Assembly: GCF_036203305.1 (NCBI RefSeq)
Contig: NZ_CP108131.1
Coordinates: 3,968,001 to 4,032,000, forward strand
Origin: Streptomyces sp. NBC_00190
GTDB lineage: Bacteria > Actinomycetota > Actinomycetes > Streptomycetales > Streptomycetaceae
DNA: 64,000 nucleotides
Reading direction: 5' to 3'
In this document: piece by piece, positions 42,481-51,112 of the stretch
Numbering within the stretch: position 1 is the stretch's first letter
How the letters are laid out: each line of letters starts with the position of its first letter
Translations under genes and position numbers: made by a program
Notes under the pieces: generated by a model
Seen by the model: only the letters and a program-made list of their open reading frames with translations
Databases searched by the model: none
Told to the model about the DNA's origin: nothing

Positions 42481-43459
42481 CGGAACCGGCTCCCTTCTGC
42501 TGGATGGGCTGCGCGGGCTGGTCGTTGTCGCGGAAGACCTCCGCGATGTGGTGGCGGCGCTGCTCCATGCGGACCAGGCCGATACCGAGGTCGGCGACGG
42601 TGTCGCGGACCGTGTCGTACGTGTCCTCGCCCGTGGCCTCGACCAGGAGGATGTGGCCGGCGCCGGGCAGACCCTGCTCCTCGGCCGTGTGCAGGGCGAG
42701 GCCCGCCGAGGTGAGCGCCTTGCGCAGGGCGGCGGTTCCGTCCGGGTGCGCGTCGGAGTCGGTGACCTCGACCGCGAGGGTCGTGGTGATCTGGGTGAAG
42801 TCGCTGGTGGAGCTGGAGCGCAGCAGCTTGCCGCCGTCGACGACCACGACGTGGTCGCAGGTCCGCTCCAGCTCGCCGAGGAGGTGGGAGGTGACCAGGA
42901 CGGAGATGCCGAAGTCGGTGTAGACGCGGCGGATCAGGCCGAGCATCTCGTCGCGCCCGACCGGGTCGAGGCCGTTGGTCGGCTCGTCGAGGAGGACCAG
43001 CTGGGGGTCGTGGACGAGAGCCTGGGCCAGCTTGACGCGCTGCTTCATGCCCGTGGAGTAGCCGCCGATGGGGCGGTAGCGCTCCTCGTAGAGCCCGACG
43101 TGGCGCAGGGTGTCGGCGGTGCGCTCCCGGGCCGCGGTCGGCGGGAGCCCGGACATGCGGGCCATGTGGACGACGAACTCGGTGGCCGAGACGTCGGGTG
43201 GCAGGCAGTCGTGCTCGGGCATGTAGCCGACGCGTTCACGGATGGCGCTGCCATGCGTGGTGACGTCGAGGCCGAGCACGGCGGCGCTGCCCTCGGTGGC
43301 GGGGGACAGTCCCAGCAGAATCTTGATCAGCGTGGACTTGCCGGCTCCGTTGGCACCCACGAGGCCGGTCACACCAGGCCCGATGTCCAGGGAGAGCCGG
43401 TCGAGGGCGGTCACTCGGGGGTACCGCTTGCTCAGGCTTTCGGTCGCGATGACAGTCAC
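42470..43459 (-). CDS. ABC transporter ATP-binding protein
   Basis: 329 residues. Walker A GANGAGKSTLIKILLG, signature YSTGMKQRVKLAQALVHDP, Walker B LVLLDEPTNGLD, switch His in VTSHLLGELERT. It heads the four-gene operon of two ATPases and two permeases, which may assemble into one heteromeric exporter or two. GTG start at 43459 lies 216 bases from the divergent M24 gene, a gap that contains a DnaA box. Confidence 0.92.
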   Translation of the reverse strand: MTVIATESLSKRYPRVTALDRLSLDIGPGVTGLVGANGAGKSTLIKILLGLSPATEGSAAVLGLDVTTHGSAIRERVGYMPEHDCLPPDVSATEFVVHMARMSGLPPTAARERTADTLRHVGLYEERYRPIGGYSTGMKQRVKLAQALVHDPQLVLLDEPTNGLDPVGRDEMLGLIRRVYTDFGISVLVTSHLLGELERTCDHVVVVDGGKLLRSSSTSDFTQITTTLAVEVTDSDAHPDGTAALRKALTSAGLALHTAEEQGLPGAGHILLVEATGEDTYDTVRDTVADLGIGLVRMEQRRHHIAEVFRDNDQPAQPIQQKGAGSDGA

Positions 43460-43571
43460 GAGTTCGACGTTAGTGGCGGGGCTCCCGCGAAACGTCAGAC
43501 CTTGAGCTGGATCCCGTCTCCGCCTTCAGGCGTACACGACCGTCCTGGAGGCTGATGTGGCCCGGACAACT

Positions 43572-43580
43572 TTGTCCACA
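43572..43580 (+). promoter_or_regulatory. Single DnaA box
   Basis: TTGTCCACA, exact match, in the divergent gap between the ABC operon and the M24 peptidase gene. Confidence 0.6.
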
Positions 43581-43675
43581 GGTCCGTGCACGGCCCTTGA
43601 CGTGACCTTCAGTCATTGTCACATTCATCAGTGTCAACTTACGGGCACGTACGGCGACCGAGACGGGTGCTGACC

Positions 43676-44503
43676 ATGGCAGGGGACGATTTTCACGGGT
43701 TCAGGGAAGTGCAACGCCTCTCCTACGAGTGCGCGGAGACCGTCGCCGCGCAGCTGCGGCCCGGGATGACGGAGCGGGAGGCCGCGCGGATGCAGCGGGA
43801 GTGGCTGCGCGAGCGCGGGGTGCGCGACTGGTTCCACCTGCCCTTCGCCTGGTTCGGTGACCGCACCGCCTTCGCGAACTTCAAGATCCCGCTGCAGTTC
43901 TTCCCGACCAACCGGAAGCTGGAGCCGGGGATGCCCTTCATCCTCGACATGGCACCGGTCTACAAGGGCTACGCGGCCGACATCGGCTACTCGGGGAGCC
44001 TCGGGCTCAATCCGGTGCAGGACCGGCTCATGTCGGATCTGCAGGCCCACCGCGCGCTGATACTGGAGCAGGTGCGTGAGCGCCGCTCGCTGCGCGAGAT
44101 CTATGAGAACGTCGAGCGGCTCATGAACCGGCAGGGGTACGCCAACCGGCACCGCGCCTACCCGTTCGGGGTGATCGCGCACAAGATCGACCGGGTCAAG
44201 GAGCGGCGCTGGTCGCCGACGGCCTTCGGGTTCGGCACCCAGTCCCTCAAGGGGCTGGCGTCCGACGCCCTGCACGGGCACCGTGAGGGCTGGTCCCCGC
44301 TGTGGAGTCCGTACCACTTCTCCGACCATCCGCCGCAGCCCGGCCTGTGGGCGGTGGAGCCGCACCTGGGCTTCCGGGGCACCGGCGCGAAGTTCGAGGA
44401 GATCCTGGTCGTCACCGACTCCCGGGACCCCGAGGAGACCGCGTTCTGGCTGGACGACGATCTGCCGCACGTGCGGCGCTGGGCTGAGGAGAAGGCGGCA
44501 TGA
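43676..44503 (+). CDS. M24-family metallopeptidase-like protein
   Basis: 275 residues, a single pita-bread domain lacking the N-terminal domain of aminopeptidase P. Visible parts are GMTEREAARMQREWL, the Asp ligands in FILDMAPVYKGYAADIGY, a His in SPLWSPYHFSDHPP and a Glu in LWAVEPHLGF. Several ligands are shifted from the classic DxD-H-E-E pattern, so the activity (peptidase or creatinase-like lyase) is uncertain. Start placed at ATG 43676 (GTG 43667 and an ATG further upstream are alternatives). Stop overlaps the next start in ATGA. Confidence 0.8.
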   Translation: MAGDDFHGFREVQRLSYECAETVAAQLRPGMTEREAARMQREWLRERGVRDWFHLPFAWFGDRTAFANFKIPLQFFPTNRKLEPGMPFILDMAPVYKGYAADIGYSGSLGLNPVQDRLMSDLQAHRALILEQVRERRSLREIYENVERLMNRQGYANRHRAYPFGVIAHKIDRVKERRWSPTAFGFGTQSLKGLASDALHGHREGWSPLWSPYHFSDHPPQPGLWAVEPHLGFRGTGAKFEEILVVTDSRDPEETAFWLDDDLPHVRRWAEEKAA

Positions 44504-46293
44504 GCGGCATGAGCGAGGCAAGTGCGACGGGACGACCGGCGGGCGCGCGTGAACGCTGGGTGAGCACCGGCGGGGTCGAGCTGTGCGTCGTCGAACTCGG
44601 CGAGGCCGACCGGCCCACCGTGGTCCTGGTGCACGGCTACCCGGACAGCAAGGAGGTCTGGTCGGAGGTCGCCGAGCGGCTGGCGTCCCGCTTCCACGTG
44701 GTGCTCTACGACGTACGCGGCCACGGGCGCTCGACCGCGCCGCAGCCGCTGCGCGGCGGCTTCACCCTGGAGAAGCTGACGGACGACTTCCTCGCGGTGG
44801 CGGAGGCGGTCAGCCCCGACCGGCCGGTCCACCTGGTCGGCCACGACTGGGGCTCCGTCCAGGGCTGGGAGTTCGCCACGGTGGCGCGCACCGAAGGCCG
44901 GATCGCCTCCTTCACCTCGATGTCGGGCCCTTCCCTCGACCACTTCGGGCACTGGATCAAGCAGCGCATGACGCGGCCCACCCCGCGCCGGGCCGCGCAA
45001 CTGCTCGGCCAGGGCGCCAAGTCCTGGTACGTCTACATGCTGCACACGCCCGTGCTGCCGGAGCTCGCCTGGCGCGGGCCGCTCGGCAAGCGGTGGCCGG
45101 CGATCCTCCAGCGCGTCGAGAAGGTTCCGGTCGGCTCCTACCCGACGGCGTCGCTGCCTTCGGACGCGGCCCATGGCGCCTGGCTCTACCGCGACAACGT
45201 CCGGCCCCGCCTGCGCCGTCCGCGCCCCGACGCGTACGCACACGCACCGGTGCAGCTCATCACCCCGACCGGGGACGCCTTCCTGTCGGAGCGGCTCTAC
45301 GACGACCTGGAGCGGTGGGCCCCGGACCTGGTGCGCCGCACGCTGCCCGCCAAGCACTGGGTGCCCCGGACCCGGCCCGACCAGCTGGCCGCCTGGATCA
45401 CCGAGTTCGTCACCATCCGGGAGGAGCCCGCCACGCGGGCACCGGAGCAGAAGGCCCCGGGCCGGTACGCCGACCGCTTCGGCGGCCAGCTGGTCCTGGT
45501 CACCGGCGCGGCGAGCGGCATCGGCCGGGCCACCGCCTTCGCGTTCGCCGAGGCCGGGGCCCGGGTGGTGGCCGTGGACCGGAACGCCGAAGGCGCGGCG
45601 CGCACGGCGGACATGGCCCGCCTGGTCGGCGCCCCCGAGGCCTGGGGCGAATGTGCGGACGTCAGCGACGAGCAGGCGATGGAGAAGCTCGCGGCGAAGG
45701 TCGCCGCGGAGTACGGAATCGTGGACGTCCTGGTCAACAACGCCGGGATCGGCCTGTCCGGAGCCTTCCTCGACACCACCGCCGAGGACTGGAAGAAGGT
45801 TCTCGACGTCAACCTGTGGGGCGTCATCCACGGCTGCCGGATCTTCGGGAAGCAGATGGCCGAGCGCGGCCAGGGCGGCCACATCGTCAACACCGCCTCC
45901 GCCGCCGCCTACCTGCCCTCCAGGACCCTGCCCGCCTACAGCACCTCGAAGGCCGCGGTGCTGATGCTGTCGGAATGCCTGCGTGCGGAACTGGCGTCGA
46001 AGTCGATCGGCGTCTCCGCGATCTGCCCGGGCATCGTCAACACCAACATCACCGCCACCTCGCGGTTCGCCGGGGTGGACGAGGCCGAGGAGAAGCGCCG
46101 CCAGGAACGCTCGTCGCGGCTGTACGGGATACGCAACTTCCCGCCGGAGAAGGTCGCCGACGCGATCCTGCGGGCCGTGGTGCGCAACGAGGCCGTGGTC
46201 CCGGTGACTCCCGAGTCCAAGGGCGCCCTGTGGATGTCGCGATTCGCCCCGCGCACCCTGCGGCGCATCGCGAAGCTGGAGCCCAGGCTGTGA
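44500..46293 (+). CDS. EphD-like fusion of alpha/beta hydrolase and short-chain dehydrogenase
   Basis: 597 residues. Residues 20-295 are an epoxide-hydrolase-like alpha/beta hydrolase with nucleophile Asp116 in VGHDWGSVQGWEF, oxyanion motif LVHGYPDSKEVW and catalytic His in AKHWVPRTRP. Residues 325-597 are an SDR with TGAASGIGRATAF, LVNNAGIGLSGAF and the YSTSKAAVLM catalytic Tyr/Lys. The same two-domain layout occurs in mycobacterial EphD, which acts on mycolic-acid related epoxides; Streptomyces lacks mycolates, so the substrate differs. Coupled to the M24 gene (ATGA) and to the small gene downstream (GTGA). Confidence 0.9.
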   Translation: MSGMSEASATGRPAGARERWVSTGGVELCVVELGEADRPTVVLVHGYPDSKEVWSEVAERLASRFHVVLYDVRGHGRSTAPQPLRGGFTLEKLTDDFLAVAEAVSPDRPVHLVGHDWGSVQGWEFATVARTEGRIASFTSMSGPSLDHFGHWIKQRMTRPTPRRAAQLLGQGAKSWYVYMLHTPVLPELAWRGPLGKRWPAILQRVEKVPVGSYPTASLPSDAAHGAWLYRDNVRPRLRRPRPDAYAHAPVQLITPTGDAFLSERLYDDLERWAPDLVRRTLPAKHWVPRTRPDQLAAWITEFVTIREEPATRAPEQKAPGRYADRFGGQLVLVTGAASGIGRATAFAFAEAGARVVAVDRNAEGAARTADMARLVGAPEAWGECADVSDEQAMEKLAAKVAAEYGIVDVLVNNAGIGLSGAFLDTTAEDWKKVLDVNLWGVIHGCRIFGKQMAERGQGGHIVNTASAAAYLPSRTLPAYSTSKAAVLMLSECLRAELASKSIGVSAICPGIVNTNITATSRFAGVDEAEEKRRQERSSRLYGIRNFPPEKVADAILRAVVRNEAVVPVTPESKGALWMSRFAPRTLRRIAKLEPRL

Positions 46294-46529
46294 GCGGGAC
46301 CCCGTACGTCCTGGCCTGGCTGTGGGTGTGGGGAGCCTCGTACCTCATACGCAACGACCCGGAACCGGGCCGCACGTGGAGAGAGCTCGGCACGGCCATA
46401 CCCCGCTACTTCCGGCGGTCGTACCATCCCTCGCAGGAGGGCTCGCTGCGCAGGGCGGTCGAGCACCTTGCGGCTTCACCTGCCGCCCGGGCCGCGGCCG
46501 GCGCGGTCGGCCGAGCCGCGATGTCGTAG
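46290..46529 (+). CDS. Small conserved-looking protein with one hydrophobic segment
   Basis: 79 residues, GTG start overlapping the EphD-like stop. N-terminal hydrophobic segment (YVLAWLWVWGASYLIRN), then a charged region and an Ala-rich end. No family recognised. Its position between two genes with tight spacing and its coding-like GC pattern make it real; it may be a membrane-associated partner of the fusion enzyme. Stop is 11 bases before the MerR start. Confidence 0.6.
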   Translation: MSGTPYVLAWLWVWGASYLIRNDPEPGRTWRELGTAIPRYFRRSYHPSQEGSLRRAVEHLAASPAARAAAGAVGRAAMS

Positions 46530-46539
46530 GGAGCCGGGA

Positions 46540-47454
46540 TTGTCCGATCAGGCGGTAGCCGAGTACCGGATCGAGGATCTGGCGCACCACAGCGGGGCGA
46601 CGGTGCGCACGATCCGGGCGTACCAGGACCGGGGTCTGCTGCCGAAGCCGGAGCGGCGGGGCCGCTCCAACGTCTACCGGGACACGCATCTGGCGCGGCT
46701 GCGCCAGATCGCGGACCTGCTGGACCGCGGCTACACGCTGGCCTCCATCAAGGAACTGCTGGAGGCCTGGGACGCCGGGCGCGGGCTGGGCGGCGTACTC
46801 GGGCTGGTCGCCGAGGTGCACGGGCCGTGGACCGACGAGGAGGCGGCCCGGATCAGCAGGCAGGAGCTGAACGAGCGGTTCGGCGGCAAGCCCGACGACG
46901 AAGCCGTCCACGAGGCGTGCGAGCTGGGGGTGCTGGAGCGGATCCCCGGCCGGCCGGACCAGTTCCTCGTGCCCTCACCGCAGGAGCTGGCGGTGGCCGC
47001 CGAGCTGTACGCGGCCGGGGTACCGCTGTCGGCGATCACCGGGCACCTGCGGGAGCTGCGCGGGCAGGTGGAGCACATCGCCTCGCGGTTCCTGGAGTTC
47101 ACCACCGAGCACGTCTTCGCGCGCTACCTCGGGCAGGTTCCCCCCACCGACGCGGACGCGGCGGAGGCGGCGACGATGGTGCGGCGGCTGCGGCCGCTGG
47201 CCCAGCAGACCGTGGACGCGGAGCTGGCGCGGGCGATGCAGCTGTTCGCGACCCGGCATCTGCAGCGGCACCTGGGGGCGGCCGGGGGCCCGCAGCCGTC
47301 GGGTCCGTCGCCGGTGGCGCTGCCGGCCGGGACGGTGCGGGCGGTGCAGGAACTGGTGGGAGCCGATCATGTGGCGGAGTTCGTCCGGGCCGCGACGGAG
47401 CGGGAGCTCCAGGCCCGGACAATGAACGATCTGGCGCGCCGCGCGGACGGGTAG
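46540..47454 (+). CDS. MerR-family transcriptional regulator
   Basis: 304 residues from TTG 46540. MerR DNA-binding domain at residues 5-75 (YRIEDLAHHSGATVRTIRAY, then SNVYRDTHLARLRQIADLLD). The C-terminal 220 residues form an uncharacterised helical domain (QELAVAAELYAAGVPLSAIT). GGGAG stands six bases before the TTG, supporting this rare start codon. It is the last gene of the M24-EphD-small protein run, and may regulate it. Ligand unknown; no cysteine metal site seen. Confidence 0.88.
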   Translation: MSDQAVAEYRIEDLAHHSGATVRTIRAYQDRGLLPKPERRGRSNVYRDTHLARLRQIADLLDRGYTLASIKELLEAWDAGRGLGGVLGLVAEVHGPWTDEEAARISRQELNERFGGKPDDEAVHEACELGVLERIPGRPDQFLVPSPQELAVAAELYAAGVPLSAITGHLRELRGQVEHIASRFLEFTTEHVFARYLGQVPPTDADAAEAATMVRRLRPLAQQTVDAELARAMQLFATRHLQRHLGAAGGPQPSGPSPVALPAGTVRAVQELVGADHVAEFVRAATERELQARTMNDLARRADG

Positions 47455-47510
47455 CGCGCCGCGAGGCTACGGGGGGCGGCCGGTCGGAAGTGCACTCGGC
47501 AGTCACTCGG

Positions 47511-47590
47511 TAGTCCACAGGGCGGATCACGCGTTTGCCGTCAAAACCTGCCCAAACGGCTGTGGACAAGTCCCGCCTGCCTGTGGGCAA
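47511..47590. other. Second group of DnaA boxes
   Basis: Boxes TAGTCCACA (47511-47519, plus), TTGTCCACA (47561-47569, minus) and TTGCCCACA (47582-47590, minus; one mismatch) in the 148-base gap between the convergent MerR and aquaporin genes. The exact box is the minus-strand one. Confidence 0.55.
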
Positions 47591-47602
47591 CAGGGGCCCG
47601 TC

Positions 47603-48379
47603 TCAGCCGATGGTCTCGTACGCCGCCTTGGTGGGAGTCACGCCGTCCACCGGCCCGGTCTCGGACAGGGTCTCCACCACCACGGGCTCGGGGGACCGGG
47701 AGGAGCCGTAGAGCAAGCCCGCGAGGACCAGGCCGAGGATCCCGCCGATCAGCTGGGCCGCGACGAAACCGGGGAGCGACTCCGGCGCGATGCCGGTGAA
47801 GGAGTCGCTGAAGCTGCGCCCGATGGTGCCTGCCGGGTTGGCGAAGGACCCGGAGGACGTGAACCAGATCGCGGCGGCGATGTACGCGGCGACCGCGGCC
47901 GGGATGAGCCTGGGGCGCCCGATGCGCCCGAGGCCCTGGATGACGAGCACGAGTCCCGCGGTGGCCACGACCTCGCCCACGAGCAGGTGCCCGCCGTCGC
48001 GGACCTGGGTGGCGAAGGTGCCGGGAGTCCGGCCGAACATGGCTTCCGCGAGGACGGCGCCGCCGATGGCTCCGGCCGTCTGAGCCGCGGTATAGACCAG
48101 GGCCTCCCGGGCGTCGAGCCCCTCCCCGCCGGTACGCCGCGACCACCAGGCGGTGAGGGTGACCACCGGGTTGAGGTGGGCGCCGGACAGCGGCCCGAAC
48201 AGGGTGATGATCAGCCCGAGGCCGATGGCGGAGGCGGCCGAGTTCGCGATGAGGGCGACACCGGTGTCGCGGCTGAGCTCGGCGGCCTGGATTCCGGAGC
48301 CGATCACGACCACGAGCAGACCGGCGGTACCGATCAGTTCGGCAGCCGCACGGCGTGGCAGTGAGGTATGGGCTGTCAT
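47603..48379 (-). CDS. MIP-family channel (aquaporin/aquaglyceroporin)
   Basis: 258 residues, six membrane helices plus two half-helices carrying GAHLNPVVTL (NPV) and GSFANPAGTIGR (NPA). The first box deviates from NPA as in several arsenite-conducting and glycerol-type channels. Conducts water or small neutral solutes such as glycerol or arsenite. ATG with GGGGGAG five bases upstream. A TTCC-N7-GGAA dyad upstream may be an operator. Divergent from kptA. Confidence 0.9.
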   Translation of the reverse strand: MTAHTSLPRRAAAELIGTAGLLVVVIGSGIQAAELSRDTGVALIANSAASAIGLGLIITLFGPLSGAHLNPVVTLTAWWSRRTGGEGLDAREALVYTAAQTAGAIGGAVLAEAMFGRTPGTFATQVRDGGHLLVGEVVATAGLVLVIQGLGRIGRPRLIPAAVAAYIAAAIWFTSSGSFANPAGTIGRSFSDSFTGIAPESLPGFVAAQLIGGILGLVLAGLLYGSSRSPEPVVVETLSETGPVDGVTPTKAAYETIG

Positions 48380-48418
48380 GGTTTCTCCCCCTGGGCAGAA
48401 GTGGCAGCGGAAAATATA

Positions 48419-48433
48419 TTCCGTATCTTGGAA
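48419..48433. promoter_or_regulatory. Candidate operator upstream of the aquaporin gene
   Basis: TTCC-gtatctt-GGAA in an AT-rich stretch, 40 bases from the aquaporin start. No regulator gene adjacent; weak. Confidence 0.3.
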
Positions 48434-48513
48434 GAGTGATAGAGGGTGTCCACGACCGCACGCCCGGCGAAAAATCCCTGCCGGAAGGCCTTTCGACCGG
48501 GCACGCTGGGGTC

Positions 48514-49053
48514 ATGGATGACAGGCGCACCGTGAAGGTGTCCAAATATGTCTCGAAACACCTGCGGCATCAGCCGGAACGGATCGGACTGGTGCTCGAT
48601 CCCCACGGCTGGGTGGAGATCGACGACCTGCTGCGCGCGGCCGCCGCCCACGGTTTCGCCTTCAGCCGCGCCGAGCTCGACCACGTCGTGGCCGCCAACG
48701 ACAAGCAGCGGTTCGCTGTCGACGGCACCCGGATCCGCGCCAGCCAGGGCCACACGGTGGCCGTGGACCTGGATCTCCCGGAGGCCGAGCCGCCCGCGTA
48801 CCTGTACCACGGCACCGTCGCCGCCGCCCTGGACGCGATCCGCGCCGAAGGCCTGCGCCCGATGGCCCGCCACCACGTGCACCTGTCCCCCGACCGGGAG
48901 ACCGCGACCCGGGTCGGCGCGCGGCGCGGCAGGCCGGTCGTGCTCAGCGTGGACGCGGGGGCGATGCGCGCCGCGGGGCACGTCTTCCGGATCAGCGCCA
49001 ACGGGGTGTGGCTGGTGGATGCAGTACCGCCGCGGTTCCTGCGCTTCCAGTAG
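48514..49053 (+). CDS. kptA: RNA 2'-phosphotransferase (Tpt1/KptA)
   Basis: 179 residues. The N-terminal half has SKYVSKHLRHQPERIGL (HLRH motif) and the C-terminal half has YLYHGTVAAALDAI, HHVHLSPDRETA and VFRISANGVWLV, matching the catalytic Arg/His residues of the family. It transfers a 2'-phosphate from RNA to NAD+, giving ADP-ribose 1'',2''-cyclic phosphate. Bacterial KptA function is unclear because tRNA splicing of that type is absent. ATG start; no strong ribosome binding site; a longer upstream frame is not used. Confidence 0.92.
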   Translation: MDDRRTVKVSKYVSKHLRHQPERIGLVLDPHGWVEIDDLLRAAAAHGFAFSRAELDHVVAANDKQRFAVDGTRIRASQGHTVAVDLDLPEAEPPAYLYHGTVAAALDAIRAEGLRPMARHHVHLSPDRETATRVGARRGRPVVLSVDAGAMRAAGHVFRISANGVWLVDAVPPRFLRFQ

Positions 49054-49261
49054 CAAGTCCCCGGCGCACCCCGGCCGCCAACTCCGGCGCATCCGGGCAG
49101 ATCACGGCACATCCTCACGACGCTTCCCGGGCATCTCCGAGCGCGGGAATTCGCTCAGGGATTGTCGGACCATCCCCCTAATCTGTTCCCCACTCCGGGA
49201 TCCGTGAGGGGGGACCTCGCGATCACCGAACCATCCCCGTATGCACGCGAGGTGACGCCCC

Positions 49262-51112
49262 ATGACGTCCACACCCCACAGCTTCCAGGTCGATCTGCGC
49301 GGCCTGGTCGACCTGCTCTCCCACCACCTCTACTCCAGCCCGCGCGTCTACGTCCGCGAGCTCCTGCAGAACGCGGTGGACGCCGTCACCGCGCGCCAGG
49401 CCCTCGACCCCGAGGCCGGGATCCGCATCCGGCTGTCCGCGGCGGACGGCCGGATCACCATCGAGGACAGCGGCATCGGCCTGACCGCCGCGGAGGCCCA
49501 CACCTTCCTCGCCACCATCGGCCGCAGCTCCAAGCGCGGCGGCGACGGTGCCGCTGAGGGCATCCGGGCCCTGGAGGCCACCCGCAGGGAGTTCCTCGGC
49601 CAGTTCGGCATCGGGCTGCTCGCGTGCTTCGTCGTCGCCCGCCAGATCCGCGTCGTCACCCGCTCCGCCCGCGATCCCCAGGCCACACCCGTCGAATGGC
49701 TGGCCACGGACGACGGTTCGTACACCGTGCGCGAACTGCCTCACGAGGCACGCCCGGAGCCCGGTACCACCGTCGTGCTGGAGCCCCGCCCCGGCGCCGC
49801 CGAGTGGACGGCCCCGGCCAAGGTCGAGCAACTGGCCCGCGACTACGGCTCCCTGCTGCCCTACGACATCACCTTCGACGACGGCGAGGGCGGCGAGCCG
49901 CGCCCCGTCACCGACCGGCCCGCCGTATGGGACCGGCCCTTCCCCACGCCCACCGCCCGCCGCGTCGCACTCGCCGGGCACTGCGCGCAGCTCTTCGGCT
50001 TCACCCCGCTCGACAGCATCGACCTGGACCTGCCGCTCGCCGGCGTGCGCGGAGTCGCGTACGTGCTGCCCGAGCCGACCAGCCCCGCCCACCGCGCCGG
50101 ACACCGTGTGCACCTCAAGGGCATGCTGCTGACCGACCGGGCCGACAACCTGCTGCCGGACTGGGCGTTCTTCGTCCGCGCCGTCCTCGACACGGACACG
50201 CTGCGGCCCACCGCCTCCCGCGAGAACCTGTACGACGACGAGACCCTGGCCGCCGTGCGCGACGCCCTCGGCGCCCGCATCCGCGGCTGGCTGGGCGAGC
50301 TCGCGGCGAGCGAACCGGAGCGTCTGGCCGCCTTCCTCCGCGTGCACCACCTCGGCGTGAAGTCCATGGCCCGGCACGACTCCGAACTGCTCGGCCTGAT
50401 GCTGCCGTGGCTGCCGTTCGAGACCAGCGACGGACCGATGAGCCTGGAGCAGTTCGCGGCCGCCCACACCGACGTCCACTTCACGCGCACGGTCGAGGAG
50501 TTCCGGCAGATCGCGCCGATCGCCGCCGCCCACGGGCTCGGCGTCATCAACGCCGGCTACACCTACGACGCGGACCTGCTGGCCCTGCTGCCCTCCGTAC
50601 GGCCCGAGCTGAAGGTCACCGAGCTGGACGCCGGAGCCGTCACCGAACGGCTGGACCCGGTACCCACCACCGCCGAGCTGGAGCTCGCCCCCTTCCTCGC
50701 CGCGACGCGCACCCGCCTGGAACCCCAAGGCTGCGACGTGGTGCTGCGCGCCTTCCAGCCCGTCTCCGTCCCCGCGCTCTACCTCGACGACCGGCAGGCA
50801 CGGCAGGAGCGGGACCGGACCGCCGCGCTGGAGAGCGCCGACTCCTTGTGGAGCGGCATCCTCGGCTCGCTGCGCGGCTCCGCACCCCGCGCACGCCTGG
50901 TCCTCAACCACAACAACCCGCTGATCCGCCGGATCTCCGCCCTCCCCGACGAGGCGCTGACCGGCACCGCCGTCGAATCGCTCTACGGACAGGCCCTGCT
51001 GATGTCCCAGCGGCCACTCCGTCCCACCGACTCCACTCTGCTCAACCGGGCCTTCCTCGGGCTCCTGGAATGGGCGACCCACTCCACCGAGGCCCCGGAG
51101 GACCAGAAGTGA
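49262..51112 (+). CDS. HSP90-like GHKL ATPase (HtpG relative)
   Basis: 616 residues. N-terminal ATP-binding domain with RVYVRELLQNAVDAVTAR (N box), ITIEDSGIGLTAAEAHTFLA (G1), and QFGIGLLACFVVARQI (G2). The middle domain (about 240-440) shows GMLLTDRADNLLPDWAFFVR and PTASRENLYDD, as in HtpG. The C-terminal part is divergent from HtpG dimerisation domains. GAGGTGA eight bases before the ATG. It is coupled by GTGA to a TPR-type protein, which could supply client or co-chaperone function. The role is not known; it is a separate family from the main HtpG. Confidence 0.85.
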   Translation: MTSTPHSFQVDLRGLVDLLSHHLYSSPRVYVRELLQNAVDAVTARQALDPEAGIRIRLSAADGRITIEDSGIGLTAAEAHTFLATIGRSSKRGGDGAAEGIRALEATRREFLGQFGIGLLACFVVARQIRVVTRSARDPQATPVEWLATDDGSYTVRELPHEARPEPGTTVVLEPRPGAAEWTAPAKVEQLARDYGSLLPYDITFDDGEGGEPRPVTDRPAVWDRPFPTPTARRVALAGHCAQLFGFTPLDSIDLDLPLAGVRGVAYVLPEPTSPAHRAGHRVHLKGMLLTDRADNLLPDWAFFVRAVLDTDTLRPTASRENLYDDETLAAVRDALGARIRGWLGELAASEPERLAAFLRVHHLGVKSMARHDSELLGLMLPWLPFETSDGPMSLEQFAAAHTDVHFTRTVEEFRQIAPIAAAHGLGVINAGYTYDADLLALLPSVRPELKVTELDAGAVTERLDPVPTTAELELAPFLAATRTRLEPQGCDVVLRAFQPVSVPALYLDDRQARQERDRTAALESADSLWSGILGSLRGSAPRARLVLNHNNPLIRRISALPDEALTGTAVESLYGQALLMSQRPLRPTDSTLLNRAFLGLLEWATHSTEAPEDQK

